The notes under the pieces were generated by a model. That model ran no database searches. It saw nothing but the letters and a program-made list of their open reading frames with translations, and was not told where the DNA came from. DNA of 26,991 nucleotides from Mariprofundaceae bacterium (GTDB lineage: Bacteria > Pseudomonadota > Zetaproteobacteria > Mariprofundales > Mariprofundaceae). The translations under genes were made by a program, and so were the position numbers. Positions 16,138 through 24,422 of this stretch are shown piece after piece. The DNA is taken from NCBI GenBank assembly GCA_030950835.1, contig JAUZQU010000181.1:1-26991 (forward strand). The letters run 5' to 3'. Within the stretch, counting starts at the first letter, position 1. Each line of letters opens with the position of its first letter.

Positions 16138-16792
16138 TACGTTTACCCTCTTGTACTTCTTGCGCCGAAATAGGCGGTAAAAAGCGTAAAGTAATCGTAC
16201 CAGATTGTTTTAAAATACTGCCTCTTGGCCAACATACACCTGCATTATGTGCGACCAACAAGATAGGCACTTCAGCCTTTTTTGCCAACATAATCGCGCT
16301 AGGCTGGTAGTTTCCCGTCTCACCTACTGCTGTGCGTGTGCCCTCTGGAAAAATCAACACCGAACGCCCATTTTGAAGTTCTTTGATACCTTCGTTATTG
16401 ATCTTTTTTAAAGCTTCGCGCGGGTTAGAGCGTTGAATAGCAATGGCATCCAAAGCCTTCAATGCCCAGCCAAATAAAGGGATATACATCAACTCTTGTT
16501 TAAGCACCCAAACAAAAGGTGGCAAATATAAGGGTAAGGTTGTGGTTTCCCATGTCGATTGATGTTTGGCAACCACCACACAAGCTTGTGTTGGGATATG
16601 CTCTTGCCCTTCAATCTTGATGCGGATACCACAAATGTAACGCAAAAGAAGATTCGAGTTCAAACCCCAAATTTGCCCCATTTTCCAAGCCGCAGCTTGA
16701 CCAAACAACCTTGAAAATGTCACGGCACTGGTGACCAAGGCCGTAGATAGGATAAATAACACATAAAACAATATCGAACGTATATACATCAT
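16076..16792 (-). CDS. plsC: 1-acyl-sn-glycerol-3-phosphate acyltransferase (PlsC family)
   Basis: Adds the second acyl chain to lysophosphatidic acid to give phosphatidic acid at the inner membrane. It has 238 residues with an N-terminal membrane helix (YIRSILFYVLFILSTALVTS). The acyltransferase motif I is KHQSTWE (His77, with Glu82 in place of the usual Asp of HX4D, a variant known in proteobacterial members), and motif III is FPEGTRT (148-154). The ATG at 16792 overlaps the TGA of gmhB (ATGA) and has AGGAG 7 bp upstream, so a longer frame beginning at 16822 is not used. It is second in the envelope operon. A lyso-ornithine or other lipid acyltransferase role is possible but less likely. 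Confidence 0.92.
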   Translation of the reverse strand: MMYIRSILFYVLFILSTALVTSAVTFSRLFGQAAAWKMGQIWGLNSNLLLRYICGIRIKIEGQEHIPTQACVVVAKHQSTWETTTLPLYLPPFVWVLKQELMYIPLFGWALKALDAIAIQRSNPREALKKINNEGIKELQNGRSVLIFPEGTRTAVGETGNYQPSAIMLAKKAEVPILLVAHNAGVCWPRGSILKQSGTITLRFLPPISAQEVQEGKRNDLLATCETRIEAACRELGG

Positions 16793-17355
16793 GAAACTTC
16801 TCCTAAAATCACATCCACACAAGCTGCGAGATTGTCATATAACATCATTGAACCATCCAAAAGCTGCGCTTGAGACAAAATCTTCTGCGCATCACCATAA
16901 CCACTGCCCACCAACATACTACGCACACCTGCACAGTGCGCTGCTTGTATGTCCCGCAAAGAATCACCAATCATCACGACTTCATCGTTGCTCACATCAC
17001 TTTTGACAGCTTCCATTGCTTCCAACAGCAACCCCGCTTTGGGCTTGCGGCAAGCACAAGCATCATCAGGATGGTGCGGACAATAAGCCATATAATCAAT
17101 TTGACCACCTGCTTGTGCAATGGCGGTCATCATTTTATGTTGAATGCCAGCAAAATCATGCTGATTCATCATATCTCTACCCAGACCCGATTGATTACTA
17201 CAAATCGCCACCTCAATACCAGCCTCTTTCAAACGTCGAATCGCCTGCAAACTACCAGGAATCGGCAACCATTGGTCGGCATTTAAGATATAGTCGGGTG
17301 AGTCATAGTTGATCACACCATCACGGTCTAAGAGTACAAGCTTTGTCTGTGTCAT
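16789..17355 (-). CDS. gmhB: D-glycero-beta-D-manno-heptose 1,7-bisphosphate 7-phosphatase
   Basis: A cytoplasmic HAD-family phosphatase in the ADP-heptose pathway for the LPS core. The 188 residues carry HAD motif 1 LLDRDGVIN (nucleophile and acid Asp), motif 2 ICSNQSGLGRD, the zinc-binding loop CPHHPDDACACRKPK with its Cys/His ligands, and the MIGDSLRDIQAA motif. The start is ATG 17355. The frame extends upstream to 17418, but those codons would run through the tRNA terminator hairpin. TATACT lies 7 bp upstream of the ATG with GCCGCCC between, and there is no Shine-Dalgarno, so the mRNA may be leaderless. It is the first gene of gmhB-plsC-START-PAP2. Confidence 0.95.
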   Translation of the reverse strand: MTQTKLVLLDRDGVINYDSPDYILNADQWLPIPGSLQAIRRLKEAGIEVAICSNQSGLGRDMMNQHDFAGIQHKMMTAIAQAGGQIDYMAYCPHHPDDACACRKPKAGLLLEAMEAVKSDVSNDEVVMIGDSLRDIQAAHCAGVRSMLVGSGYGDAQKILSQAQLLDGSMMLYDNLAACVDVILGEVS

Positions 17356-17368
17356 GGGCGGCAGTATA
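17356..17368 (-). promoter_or_regulatory. -10 box abutting the gmhB start (possible leaderless promoter)
   Basis: On the minus strand, TATACT is followed by GCCGCCC and then the ATG. A -10 box 7 bp from the start codon would place transcription start at or next to the A of ATG. The -35 region (around ATTCAT) is weak. Nearly the same arrangement precedes resB on the other strand. Confidence 0.5.
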
Positions 17369-17391
17369 TAAATAAAGTTGTAAAAATGAAT

Positions 17392-17415
17392 AAGGCACTT
17401 CTTGCGAAGTGCCTT
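17392..17415 (-). terminator. Terminator of the tRNA gene
   Basis: A perfect 10-bp stem (AAGGCACTTC / GAAGTGCCTT) with a 4-base loop sits 23 bp downstream of the tRNA 3' end on the minus strand. It is followed by the T-rich TATTCATTTTT. It fits an intrinsic terminator and separates the tRNA from gmhB. Confidence 0.8.
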
Positions 17416-17438
17416 CATGGATAATGTAGCCTGATATA

Positions 17439-17515
17439 TGGTGGCGCTTCAGGGACTCGAACCCCGGACACCCGGATTATGATTCCGGTGCTCTAACCAG
17501 CTGAGCTAAAGCGCC
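17439..17515 (-). tRNA. tRNA with CAT anticodon (Met, or Ile2)
   Basis: The minus strand gives a full cloverleaf. Acceptor GGCGCTT pairs with AAGCGCC. The D stem is GCTC/GAGC, the anticodon stem CCGGA/TCCGG with loop ATCATAA (anticodon CAT), and the T stem CGGGG/CCCTG (one G-T pair) with TTCGAGT. The discriminator is A and the CCA end is encoded (17439-17441). It is not an initiator tRNA: the first pair G1-C72 is matched and the GGG/CCC anticodon stem pairs are absent. It is elongator Met or the lysidine-modified Ile2, which cannot be told apart with certainty by eye. Confidence 0.95.
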
Positions 17516-17536
17516 ATGTTGTTGCGTAAGCCGCAC

Positions 17537-17562
17537 TTTATAAATCATTGTCTGCACGTCAA
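17537..17562 (-). promoter_or_regulatory. Candidate tRNA promoter
   Basis: On the minus strand, TTGACG and TATAAA lie upstream of the tRNA 5' end, with the -10 ending 21 bp before it. The spacer is only 14 bp, shorter than the usual 16-18, so one of the two boxes may be misassigned. Confidence 0.4.
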
Positions 17563-17649
17563 CATTTAATTCAGTCTTTACTTTCCTGTGTTTTTGAACA
17601 TCTCATAGTAACAGTGTTCGATAGTTCATGTTATTTTAATCAATGTCGC

Positions 17650-17663
17650 TATACTTCGCCGCC
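17650..17663 (+). promoter_or_regulatory. -10 box abutting the resB start (possible leaderless promoter)
   Basis: TATACT followed by TCGCCGCC and directly by ATG (17664). It resembles the gmhB start on the other strand and supports 17664 as the true resB start. The more upstream ATG at 17643 would make the -10 part of the coding sequence. No clear -35 is seen. Confidence 0.45.
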
Positions 17664-19337
17664 ATGAATTCTTTTAATCTTATCCTTAAACCTATTTTAA
17701 CCCGCATCGGCTCTATGCCTGTGGCTATTTTGTTGCTTGTATTGCTGGCTGTTGCTTCGGTCATTGGCACAGTTTTACAACAAAACCAAGATCAAGCCGA
17801 TTATTTACATCAATTTGGACCGGTATGGTATTGGACATTCCGCGCCCTTGGTTTGTTTGATATGTACCACACTTGGTGGTTCATGTCCATTTTAGGCTTG
17901 CTGATGTTCTCTTTGACGGCATGTTTGATTCGTAATGTTCCTCGCTTTTTGCAAGAAATGCGCAACCGTAAAGGCACGATATCAGATAATGCACGCAAAC
18001 ATGTAGTACAACAATTTGATGTTCAGTTTAACGATAAAAACAAGGCGATTGCGGCAGTTAAAGACTCTTTACCTGGCTGGAAATGGATGGAAACCCAAGT
18101 TGGCGAACGCCTTTGGTTACGCGGTGATAAAGGCAGGCTGCATAAGTGGGGCTATATTTTGGTGCATACAGCAATGCTAGTCATTTTGATTGGTGGCTCG
18201 ATGAGTGTGCAGTTTGGTTTTAGGGGTAATATGGCTGTGCCTGAAGGCAAGTCAGGGAATGAAATCTCTTTCTTGAAAGGTACAAGCATCGATTATCTGA
18301 AAATGCCATTTGACGTGCGTTGTGATGATTTTACGATTAACTTTTTTGCTACAGGCGCACCATCCGAGTTTCGTAGCACCTTAACCATACTTGAAGATGG
18401 TAAAGAGATAGTAACCACCGATATTATTGTCAATGAACCTTTTTATTATAAAGGTGTACGTATTTATCAAGCATCTTTTGGTGATGGTGGTTCAGAAGTG
18501 ACCCTGAAATTGCACCGTTTGAACAAAGAGGGTAATGTAGATATAGCGCATAGTCGTATTTACACCACTTTTGAAGACCCTTATTCGGATGTTAGCTTAG
18601 AATTTCAAGATTTCCGCCCCTATAATGTGGAAAACATGGCGGGTAGTGGTGAGCCGAAAGACTTTAAAGATATGGGGCCTTCCGTGGATTTTGTTATCCG
18701 TGGCTCAGGCTTGAAACCTGTCTTGATTCGTAGCTTTATGAATCCGTTTATGATGGATGATGAAAATCAAGGTTCGTGGTTACAAATGTCCACTACAGGT
18801 GATGCCCGTGATTTCAAAACCTTCTCCTTAGGTTTGGACTTTTCAGAGCCTCAAGAGTGGGCGTTGTTTCAAGCCTTTATGCAACGTTTGCCAAGCAATG
18901 AAAAAGCCAGCCAAGAAGAAAACTTAAATGCTTTCCGCGCAGCACTGGATGAGGTTTATCCAGAGGGTAGACCTGATGATTTACCTATGTTGGGCAATCG
19001 TGTTATTCGTGCTCTGCAAGAGCTGCCCAATGCACCTTGGCCGTTTATCCCTGTCTTGGAAGACTTCAATCAGACTTATTACACGGGTTTGCAGTTGGCA
19101 AAAGATCCTGGCATGGATGTAGTATGGATAGGCAGTGCTTTGCTGGTCTTTGGTTTGTGTATTATGTTTTATGTGGCGCACCGTAAGGTTTGGGTGCAAG
19201 TGATTGATAAAGAGGGTGGCGTAGTCTGTTTGGAAGTCACAGGTTTGAGCAACCGTAATCCGATTGCATTTGAATTAGAGTTTGAAGAATTAGAACAACA
19301 AATTAAAAAAACGTATGATCAAGGAGCAACAACATGA
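17664..19337 (+). CDS. resB: Cytochrome c biogenesis protein ResB (System II)
   Basis: Works with CcsA in the inner membrane to deliver heme and attach it to apocytochromes c outside. It has 557 residues. Transmembrane helices lie near the start (PVAILLLVLLAVASVIG), at WWFMSILGLLMFSLTACL, at GYILVHTAMLVILIGGS (with the conserved His) and at VVWIGSALLVFGLCIMF near the end. A large periplasmic domain lies between the last two. The start is set at 17664, where TATACT-TCGCCGCC abuts the ATG; an in-frame ATG at 17643 would add 7 residues. The stop overlaps the ccsA ATG (ATGA), and AAGGAG in its last codons serves ccsA. System II rather than the Ccm system is the informative point for lineage. Confidence 0.95.
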   Translation: MNSFNLILKPILTRIGSMPVAILLLVLLAVASVIGTVLQQNQDQADYLHQFGPVWYWTFRALGLFDMYHTWWFMSILGLLMFSLTACLIRNVPRFLQEMRNRKGTISDNARKHVVQQFDVQFNDKNKAIAAVKDSLPGWKWMETQVGERLWLRGDKGRLHKWGYILVHTAMLVILIGGSMSVQFGFRGNMAVPEGKSGNEISFLKGTSIDYLKMPFDVRCDDFTINFFATGAPSEFRSTLTILEDGKEIVTTDIIVNEPFYYKGVRIYQASFGDGGSEVTLKLHRLNKEGNVDIAHSRIYTTFEDPYSDVSLEFQDFRPYNVENMAGSGEPKDFKDMGPSVDFVIRGSGLKPVLIRSFMNPFMMDDENQGSWLQMSTTGDARDFKTFSLGLDFSEPQEWALFQAFMQRLPSNEKASQEENLNAFRAALDEVYPEGRPDDLPMLGNRVIRALQELPNAPWPFIPVLEDFNQTYYTGLQLAKDPGMDVVWIGSALLVFGLCIMFYVAHRKVWVQVIDKEGGVVCLEVTGLSNRNPIAFELEFEELEQQIKKTYDQGATT

Positions 19338-20572
19338 GTACAATTGCAACGGCTTTTAGCAGTTCAGGCCCACTATTTCAGGGGCGTTTTGCCCATCTGC
19401 GTTGTTGGGCATATTTAGGCATGATGCTGGGCATGTCAGCCATGGCGATATTTGCTGGTGATGGTTATGTGGAAGATAACTATATCTTCCAACTCTTTAG
19501 CTTAGAGGGTGTGAAGTGGATGGCGGCAGGTGCTGTGGTTGGTTTGGCTTATGGTTTTACGGTTTCACCAACGAAGTTTCGTGCTTATCGTTTTTCTGAA
19601 ATTTTGGTCCCTTGGTTGGATGGTGTTGTATTGCTGGTCGCTTTAATGGGTGTGTACACTTTATTTGAACCTAGCCAAGCCATGATTTCTTATGAAGATC
19701 AGTCTAATTTAGTTTCAGGACGCATTGTCATGGCCATGAATGTATTGCTGCTTTTCTCCGCGATTTGTTATGTGGCGAACTTATTTGCACCTGAAGGTTT
19801 CATGGGCAACTTAGGCACTGCAACAGCTTGGGCAGGTGTCTATGCTGGTGGTTCGGCGCTGTTATTACGTTGGTATGAGTCTTATTTGTTGATGGATGAG
19901 GCGATTGGACATGCGCCAGTATCGAACTTATATGAAGTATTCATTTTGTTGTTCTGTGTGATTTGTGTGATTTATTTAACCTTAGAAAGCCGTCATCAAG
20001 CGCATGCTATGGGTGCATTTGTCTTGCCGATTGTGGCATGTGGTGTGTTTTTCTCGATTTGGTTGGAATCTATAGGGCAAAATGACATCAAACCATTGGT
20101 GCCTGCTTTACAATCATATTGGATGAAAATTCACGTGCCCTTGAATTTCGTGGGTTACGGAGCCTTTGCTGTGGCGTGTGCTGCAGGTATGGCTTGGTTG
20201 ACCAGAGATGCTTTAGAGCGCCGCAGACCGCAAGCCAAGATGTTAAGCATCTTCCCTAGTTTGAAACAACTTGACCATTTGGCCTATAAATCAGTAGCGA
20301 TTGGTTTCCCAGCCTTCACTTTGGCCACTATTCTGGGCGCAGCATGGGCAGCAGAAGCTTGGGGTGGTTACTGGTCTTGGGATCCAAAAGAAACTTGGGC
20401 ATTGATTGTATGGTTGGTTTATGGCGCATATTTACATGCACGTTTCTCACGTGGTTTGCATGGTAAAACATTGGCATGGTGGACGGTCATTGGTTTCTTT
20501 GTCACCATTTTCTGCTTTGTTGGTGTGAACATGTATCTATCAGGTCTGCACTCATACGGTCAGCTTACTTAA
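19334..20572 (+). CDS. ccsA: Cytochrome c biogenesis protein CcsA/ResC (System II)
   Basis: The heme-handling half of the System II cytochrome c synthase. It has 412 residues and many membrane helices. It carries the tryptophan-rich WWD heme-binding motif WGGYWSWDP (from Trp343, Asp350) followed by KETWA. It also has the conserved histidine regions GHAPVSNLYE and KIHVPLNFVGY, which in this family flank the heme. The N-terminal extension with extra helices is typical of longer proteobacterial members. AAGGAG lies 8 bp before the ATG, which overlaps the resB stop by 4 bp. Together with resB it implies that the cell uses c-type cytochromes. Confidence 0.96.
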   Translation: MSTIATAFSSSGPLFQGRFAHLRCWAYLGMMLGMSAMAIFAGDGYVEDNYIFQLFSLEGVKWMAAGAVVGLAYGFTVSPTKFRAYRFSEILVPWLDGVVLLVALMGVYTLFEPSQAMISYEDQSNLVSGRIVMAMNVLLLFSAICYVANLFAPEGFMGNLGTATAWAGVYAGGSALLLRWYESYLLMDEAIGHAPVSNLYEVFILLFCVICVIYLTLESRHQAHAMGAFVLPIVACGVFFSIWLESIGQNDIKPLVPALQSYWMKIHVPLNFVGYGAFAVACAAGMAWLTRDALERRRPQAKMLSIFPSLKQLDHLAYKSVAIGFPAFTLATILGAAWAAEAWGGYWSWDPKETWALIVWLVYGAYLHARFSRGLHGKTLAWWTVIGFFVTIFCFVGVNMYLSGLHSYGQLT

Positions 20573-20591
20573 CAGCTGTTCGTCGCATACC

Positions 20592-21446
20592 GTGGTTACA
20601 AAAGTTGTTTTTCCAGCAGCAGGTTTAGGCACGCGATTTTTACCTGCAACCAAGGCCACGCCTAAAGAGATGTTACCCGTAGTGGACAGGCCACTGATTC
20701 AATATGCGGTCGAAGAAGCTTTGGCTTCGGGTATGACGGATATTGTGATGGTGACAGGGCGTGGTAAACGTGCGATTGAAGACCACTTCGATATTTCAGC
20801 GGAGTTGGAATCAAGCCTGCACCAAGCTGGAAAAGATGAGCTTTATCAAGAGGTTTCGCGGATTGCGCGCATGGCAAAGATTGCCTATGTACGGCAAAAA
20901 CAAGCATTGGGTTTAGGGCATGCTGTATTATGTGCCCAACCTTGGCTTGGTAACGAATTTTTTGCGGTATCTTTAGCCGATGAATTGATGGTCAGCGAGC
21001 GGCCTGTGATGCAGCAGTTGCAAGATGTGCATGCGCAAACAGGTTGTTCGGTGATTGCTTTAAGCGAAGTGCCTGTGGATGAAGTGCATCGTTATGGCAT
21101 TGTACAAGCAAACAAAGAAGGCGATTTATTACGCTTGACGGACATGGTTGAAAAACCCGACCCTGAAGATGCCCCTTCTAACCTTGCGATGATTGGCAGG
21201 TATATTTTTTCACCACGTTTATTGGATATTCTAGCCCAGCAACAACCCAGTGTTGGTAATGAAATCCAATTGACCGATGCCATTGCTTTGTTGGCACAAG
21301 AAGAGCCTGTTTATGGATTAATCATTCAAGGGCAACGTTTTGATACAGGTAATCCGCTTGGTTTTTTAATTGCCAATGTGGCATTGGGTTTAACCCACCC
21401 TAAATATGGTGATGATTTTCGCCATGCTCTCCAAGATTTGTTGTAA
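20592..21446 (+). CDS. galU: UTP-glucose-1-phosphate uridylyltransferase
   Basis: Makes UDP-glucose from UTP and glucose 1-phosphate for surface polysaccharides. It has 284 residues. The nucleotide-binding signature FPAAGLGTRFLPATKATPKE (from residue 6) is followed by EMLPVVDRP. The second signature VEKPDPEDAPSNLAMIGRYI and the sugar-binding region GNEIQLTDAI are also present. All agree with GalU rather than GlmU or RmlA. The start is GTG at 20592; no Shine-Dalgarno is seen. It is 19 bp after ccsA and 9 bp before tsaB, probably part of the same transcript. Confidence 0.96.
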   Translation: MVTKVVFPAAGLGTRFLPATKATPKEMLPVVDRPLIQYAVEEALASGMTDIVMVTGRGKRAIEDHFDISAELESSLHQAGKDELYQEVSRIARMAKIAYVRQKQALGLGHAVLCAQPWLGNEFFAVSLADELMVSERPVMQQLQDVHAQTGCSVIALSEVPVDEVHRYGIVQANKEGDLLRLTDMVEKPDPEDAPSNLAMIGRYIFSPRLLDILAQQQPSVGNEIQLTDAIALLAQEEPVYGLIIQGQRFDTGNPLGFLIANVALGLTHPKYGDDFRHALQDLL

Positions 21447-21455
21447 GTTGTTATA

Positions 21456-22100
21456 GTGTCTTCCCCTATTTACCCTTTATTGGCTTTAGATACCGCAGCA
21501 GGTGCAACAGCTTGCATTCTCATGCCTGATGGGCAAAGTTTCACCGCATCTGCGCAGCAACCACGCGCCCATTCCCGCGAATTATTACCCATGTTACAAT
21601 CCTTATTACAACAAGCAGCTTTAAGTTGGCAAGAGATGGCTGGCTTTGCTGTGGGTGTTGGACCAGGTTCATTTACAGGTTTACGTGTGGCATGTGCCAC
21701 GATTGCGGGCATCAATGCTGCTTTGGAAAAACCAGTATATGACTTATGTTCGTTGTCGATTACTGCGCAGCAAACTTCATATCAAGGGCAATTTTGGGTC
21801 ATTGAAGATGCGCGTTCGCAATTGGTTTATGCTGCGAAATGGCAACATGGACAACTGCAACAGGCAGCAACATGTTTAACATGGGACAGCTTTTCGACTT
21901 TGCCTGCTTCAGCTTATTTGTCATTAACAGACATCCCTATAGAGCTTCCCCAGTGGCAAGCATTAAGCACACAAGTGAGCCGTGAAGATGCTTTATTAGC
22001 AGCCGTGCAAGGTTTAGACTTCACGGCACAGCAAAGTCAAAAATTATGGGCAGAGCCTATCTATTTACAAGCTTCACAAGCGGAGAAAAATCTAATATGA
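21456..22100 (+). CDS. tsaB: tRNA threonylcarbamoyladenosine biosynthesis protein TsaB
   Basis: Scaffold partner of TsaD in making the t6A modification at position 37 of ANN-decoding tRNAs. It has 214 residues, near the family norm. It has the ASKHA-fold signatures LLALDTAAGATACIL at the N-terminus and GVGPGSFTGLRVACATI in the middle. As usual for TsaB it lacks the metal-binding histidines of TsaD. The start is GTG (21456), 9 bp after galU. Its TGA overlaps the ATG of the phosphatase gene, so the two are translationally coupled. Confidence 0.95.
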   Translation: MSSPIYPLLALDTAAGATACILMPDGQSFTASAQQPRAHSRELLPMLQSLLQQAALSWQEMAGFAVGVGPGSFTGLRVACATIAGINAALEKPVYDLCSLSITAQQTSYQGQFWVIEDARSQLVYAAKWQHGQLQQAATCLTWDSFSTLPASAYLSLTDIPIELPQWQALSTQVSREDALLAAVQGLDFTAQQSQKLWAEPIYLQASQAEKNLI

Positions 22101-22594
22101 GCCTAACAGCAGACAGCAATACCTCCCCCCTACGCGTGCTTTTTGTCTGCTTGGGTAATATCTGCCGCTCACCTTTAGCAGAAGTTGTAGTCAAAGAAGC
22201 CGCCCAACAACGTGGTATTGCTGAGCTGTTTCATTTTGAATCCGCAGGCACAGGTAGTTGGCATATTGGGCTTGGTGCGGATCAACGTTCTGCTGCCAAA
22301 GCTTTACAACATGGGCTCAACCTTAATCAGCATGCAGCCCAACAAATTACACACGACAACATATCAGACTGGGATATATTGGTCGCCATGGATGCTGATA
22401 ATCGACAAAACCTATTGGCTATGGGTGCCAAAGATGAACAAATATTGATGATGCGTATGTTTGAACAACAAGGTGCGGCGGCGGATGTGCCTGACCCTTA
22501 TTATGGGGCGCACGATGGTTTTGAAGATGTTTATCAAATGTTGCGCCTCAATGCCGATGCTTTGTTGGTCCATCTGCAAGATTCACGCTCCTAA
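22097..22594 (+). CDS. Low-molecular-weight protein-tyrosine phosphatase
   Basis: A 165-residue cytoplasmic phosphatase. The P-loop CLGNICRSP (Cys18, Arg24) and the acid loop DPYYG (codons from about 22494) are both intact, so it should be active. Substrates are often tyrosine kinases of exopolysaccharide export, which suits the nearby galU, but no such kinase is in view. The ATG at 22097 overlaps the tsaB stop and has GGAG 11 bp upstream. A longer frame back to 22046 lies inside tsaB and is not used. Arsenate reductase of the same fold is less likely from the motif context. Confidence 0.93.
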   Translation: MSLTADSNTSPLRVLFVCLGNICRSPLAEVVVKEAAQQRGIAELFHFESAGTGSWHIGLGADQRSAAKALQHGLNLNQHAAQQITHDNISDWDILVAMDADNRQNLLAMGAKDEQILMMRMFEQQGAAADVPDPYYGAHDGFEDVYQMLRLNADALLVHLQDSRS

Positions 22595-22605
22595 GCTACT
22601 GACTT

Positions 22606-24417
22606 ATGGCACAACATCACTTTTTCCGTCCTGTTTATGTATGGTTTAAACTATTGCCACGCTGGGTGCGCAGCCATGATGCCATTTATTTGGGTTTATT
22701 GGCGCTTGTTGTCGGTGTTTTAGCGGGTTATGGCGCATTATTGCTGCGTTTTGGCATTGAATGGGTGAGTCGGGTGTGGACGGGTGAAGGCTCATGGTCC
22801 GAAGCTTTAGCCGAGATTCACTGGTCTATCTTTTTGCTGGCACCTGTGACGGGTGGTTTGATTGTCGGCTGGATCAATAGCCGCTGGTTACCAACGAATC
22901 AAGCGCGGGTGATTCCAGGGGTGATTGAGGCCTTAGCTGAACGTGGCGGTAAAGTGAGCGCCAAAAAAACAGCAGGTGAACTGGTGGCGAATGTGGTCTC
23001 GGTGGGCAGCGGCGCATCAATGGGCAGAGAAGCTCCAACCGTCGCACTTGGTGCATCATTGGCCTCGCTGTTGGGACAAGCACTCAAGCTTAATGAGAAA
23101 CAAATACGTACTTTAGTCGGTTGCGGAGTAGCAGCTGGTATTGCAGCCTCCTTTAATGCACCGATTGCAGGGGTATTGTTCGCTTTGGAAGTGATTTTAG
23201 CAGATTACGCTATTGCCACATTCACGCCGATTGTGATGTCGGCCGTGATTGCGACCGTGATTACCCGCGCTGAATTGGGCAATTTCCCTATGTTCACCAT
23301 CCCCGAATTTAGGATGGTTTCAAGCTGGGAAATCCCTGCTTATATTGGTTTGGGTATCTTTTGTGGTTTATTAGCCGCCTTTACCATCAAACTTTTACCA
23401 AAAGCGCGTGCTTGGTTTGAAAAACATGTGCAATTCCCCATGTTACGCCCTGCTGTAGCAGGTTTACTACTAGGCTGTTGCGCTTTGCTGGTGCCTGAAA
23501 TCATGTCGATTGGTTATGGCACGGTAGATGGTATTTTATTGGAGAATATAGACACCAACATACTTGGTTTTTCATTGCCTTTGGCGTTGTTTTTATTGAT
23601 TTTATTGGTGATGAAGCTCTTAACCAGCGTGATGTGTGCAGGCGGTGGTTTTGGTGGTGGCATGATTGGTCCATCTTTGTTTATTGGCGCAACTGCAGGC
23701 GCACTTTATGGTGGCATTGTGCATGGTATGTTGCCCACATGGTCTGAATCCTATGGCGCTTATGCTTTGGTGGCATGTGGTGCGATGTTAGCGGCTATGG
23801 TGCAAGCACCGATGAGCAGTATTTTGATGATATTTGAGTTATCCAACGATTACCACATCATGGTTCCCCTGATGACTGCTTGCGTTGTCGCAGCCTTGGT
23901 CACACGCATTTTCGGCAAAGAATCCGTGCTCAATGAGTCTTTAAAAGAAAAAGGCGTGGATACAGAGGGTGCTTTGGAGCGATCTTGGATGCGTTCTGTA
24001 CCGATTTCGCGTATTCCTTGGCGTTCTGTTCCTGCTGTGGCGGCATCTGCACCACTTGCAGAGCTTAAACGTGTTTATGTTTCATCAGGCAAAGGTTGTG
24101 TGGTGGTGGTGAATGAGCAAGGTGACATGCTTGGGCTGGTGACCTTCGAAGATTTGAAATTATGGCTGCTGGACTCCGCTTTGGATGACGTTGTCATCGC
24201 TTCAGAAGTTGCCAATGCAAATGTGCTGTGTTTATCCGAGAAAAATAGCTTGCTGGATGCCATTGAAATTTTAGACCGTGAATCGTTTGAACAAATGCCC
24301 ATCACATCCGCCAAACACCCCAAGAAAGTGCTGGGTATTTTATCGCGTAATGCCGTGTTTTCCACTTACCATAAAATGATTGTCAAACATGGTGATGATA
24401 ACACCAAAAACTGGTGA
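22606..24417 (+). CDS. CLC-family chloride channel or transporter with C-terminal CBS region
   Basis: A membrane protein of 603 residues: about 18 membrane helices of the CLC fold (about 25-440) and a CBS pair (about 465-595). The gating glutamate is in GSGASMGREAPTV (Glu142). The anion-site helix reads GGGFGGGMIGPSLFIGA, and the NDY tyrosine of ELSNDYHIM corresponds to Tyr445 of E. coli ClcA. Two positions differ from that exchanger. The GSGIP stretch is QARVIPG, and the internal proton glutamate (Glu203) is Val196 (FALEVIL), as in eukaryotic Cl- channels. It could therefore be a channel rather than an H+/Cl- exchanger. The CBS region may sense adenine nucleotides. It starts 11 bp after the phosphatase gene, with no good Shine-Dalgarno. 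Confidence 0.94.
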   Translation: MAQHHFFRPVYVWFKLLPRWVRSHDAIYLGLLALVVGVLAGYGALLLRFGIEWVSRVWTGEGSWSEALAEIHWSIFLLAPVTGGLIVGWINSRWLPTNQARVIPGVIEALAERGGKVSAKKTAGELVANVVSVGSGASMGREAPTVALGASLASLLGQALKLNEKQIRTLVGCGVAAGIAASFNAPIAGVLFALEVILADYAIATFTPIVMSAVIATVITRAELGNFPMFTIPEFRMVSSWEIPAYIGLGIFCGLLAAFTIKLLPKARAWFEKHVQFPMLRPAVAGLLLGCCALLVPEIMSIGYGTVDGILLENIDTNILGFSLPLALFLLILLVMKLLTSVMCAGGGFGGGMIGPSLFIGATAGALYGGIVHGMLPTWSESYGAYALVACGAMLAAMVQAPMSSILMIFELSNDYHIMVPLMTACVVAALVTRIFGKESVLNESLKEKGVDTEGALERSWMRSVPISRIPWRSVPAVAASAPLAELKRVYVSSGKGCVVVVNEQGDMLGLVTFEDLKLWLLDSALDDVVIASEVANANVLCLSEKNSLLDAIEILDRESFEQMPITSAKHPKKVLGILSRNAVFSTYHKMIVKHGDDNTKNW

Positions 24418-24422
24418 TATGA

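Noticed and set aside
17356..17418. N-terminal extension of gmhB by 21 codons
   Set aside because: The extra codons read through the tRNA terminator hairpin; homologues begin near MTQTKLVLLDRDG.
17601..17640. GAAC/GTTC repeats upstream of resB as a LexA box
   Set aside because: The spacing does not match GAAC-N4-GTTC, GTTC-N7-GTTC or CTGT-N8-ACAG.
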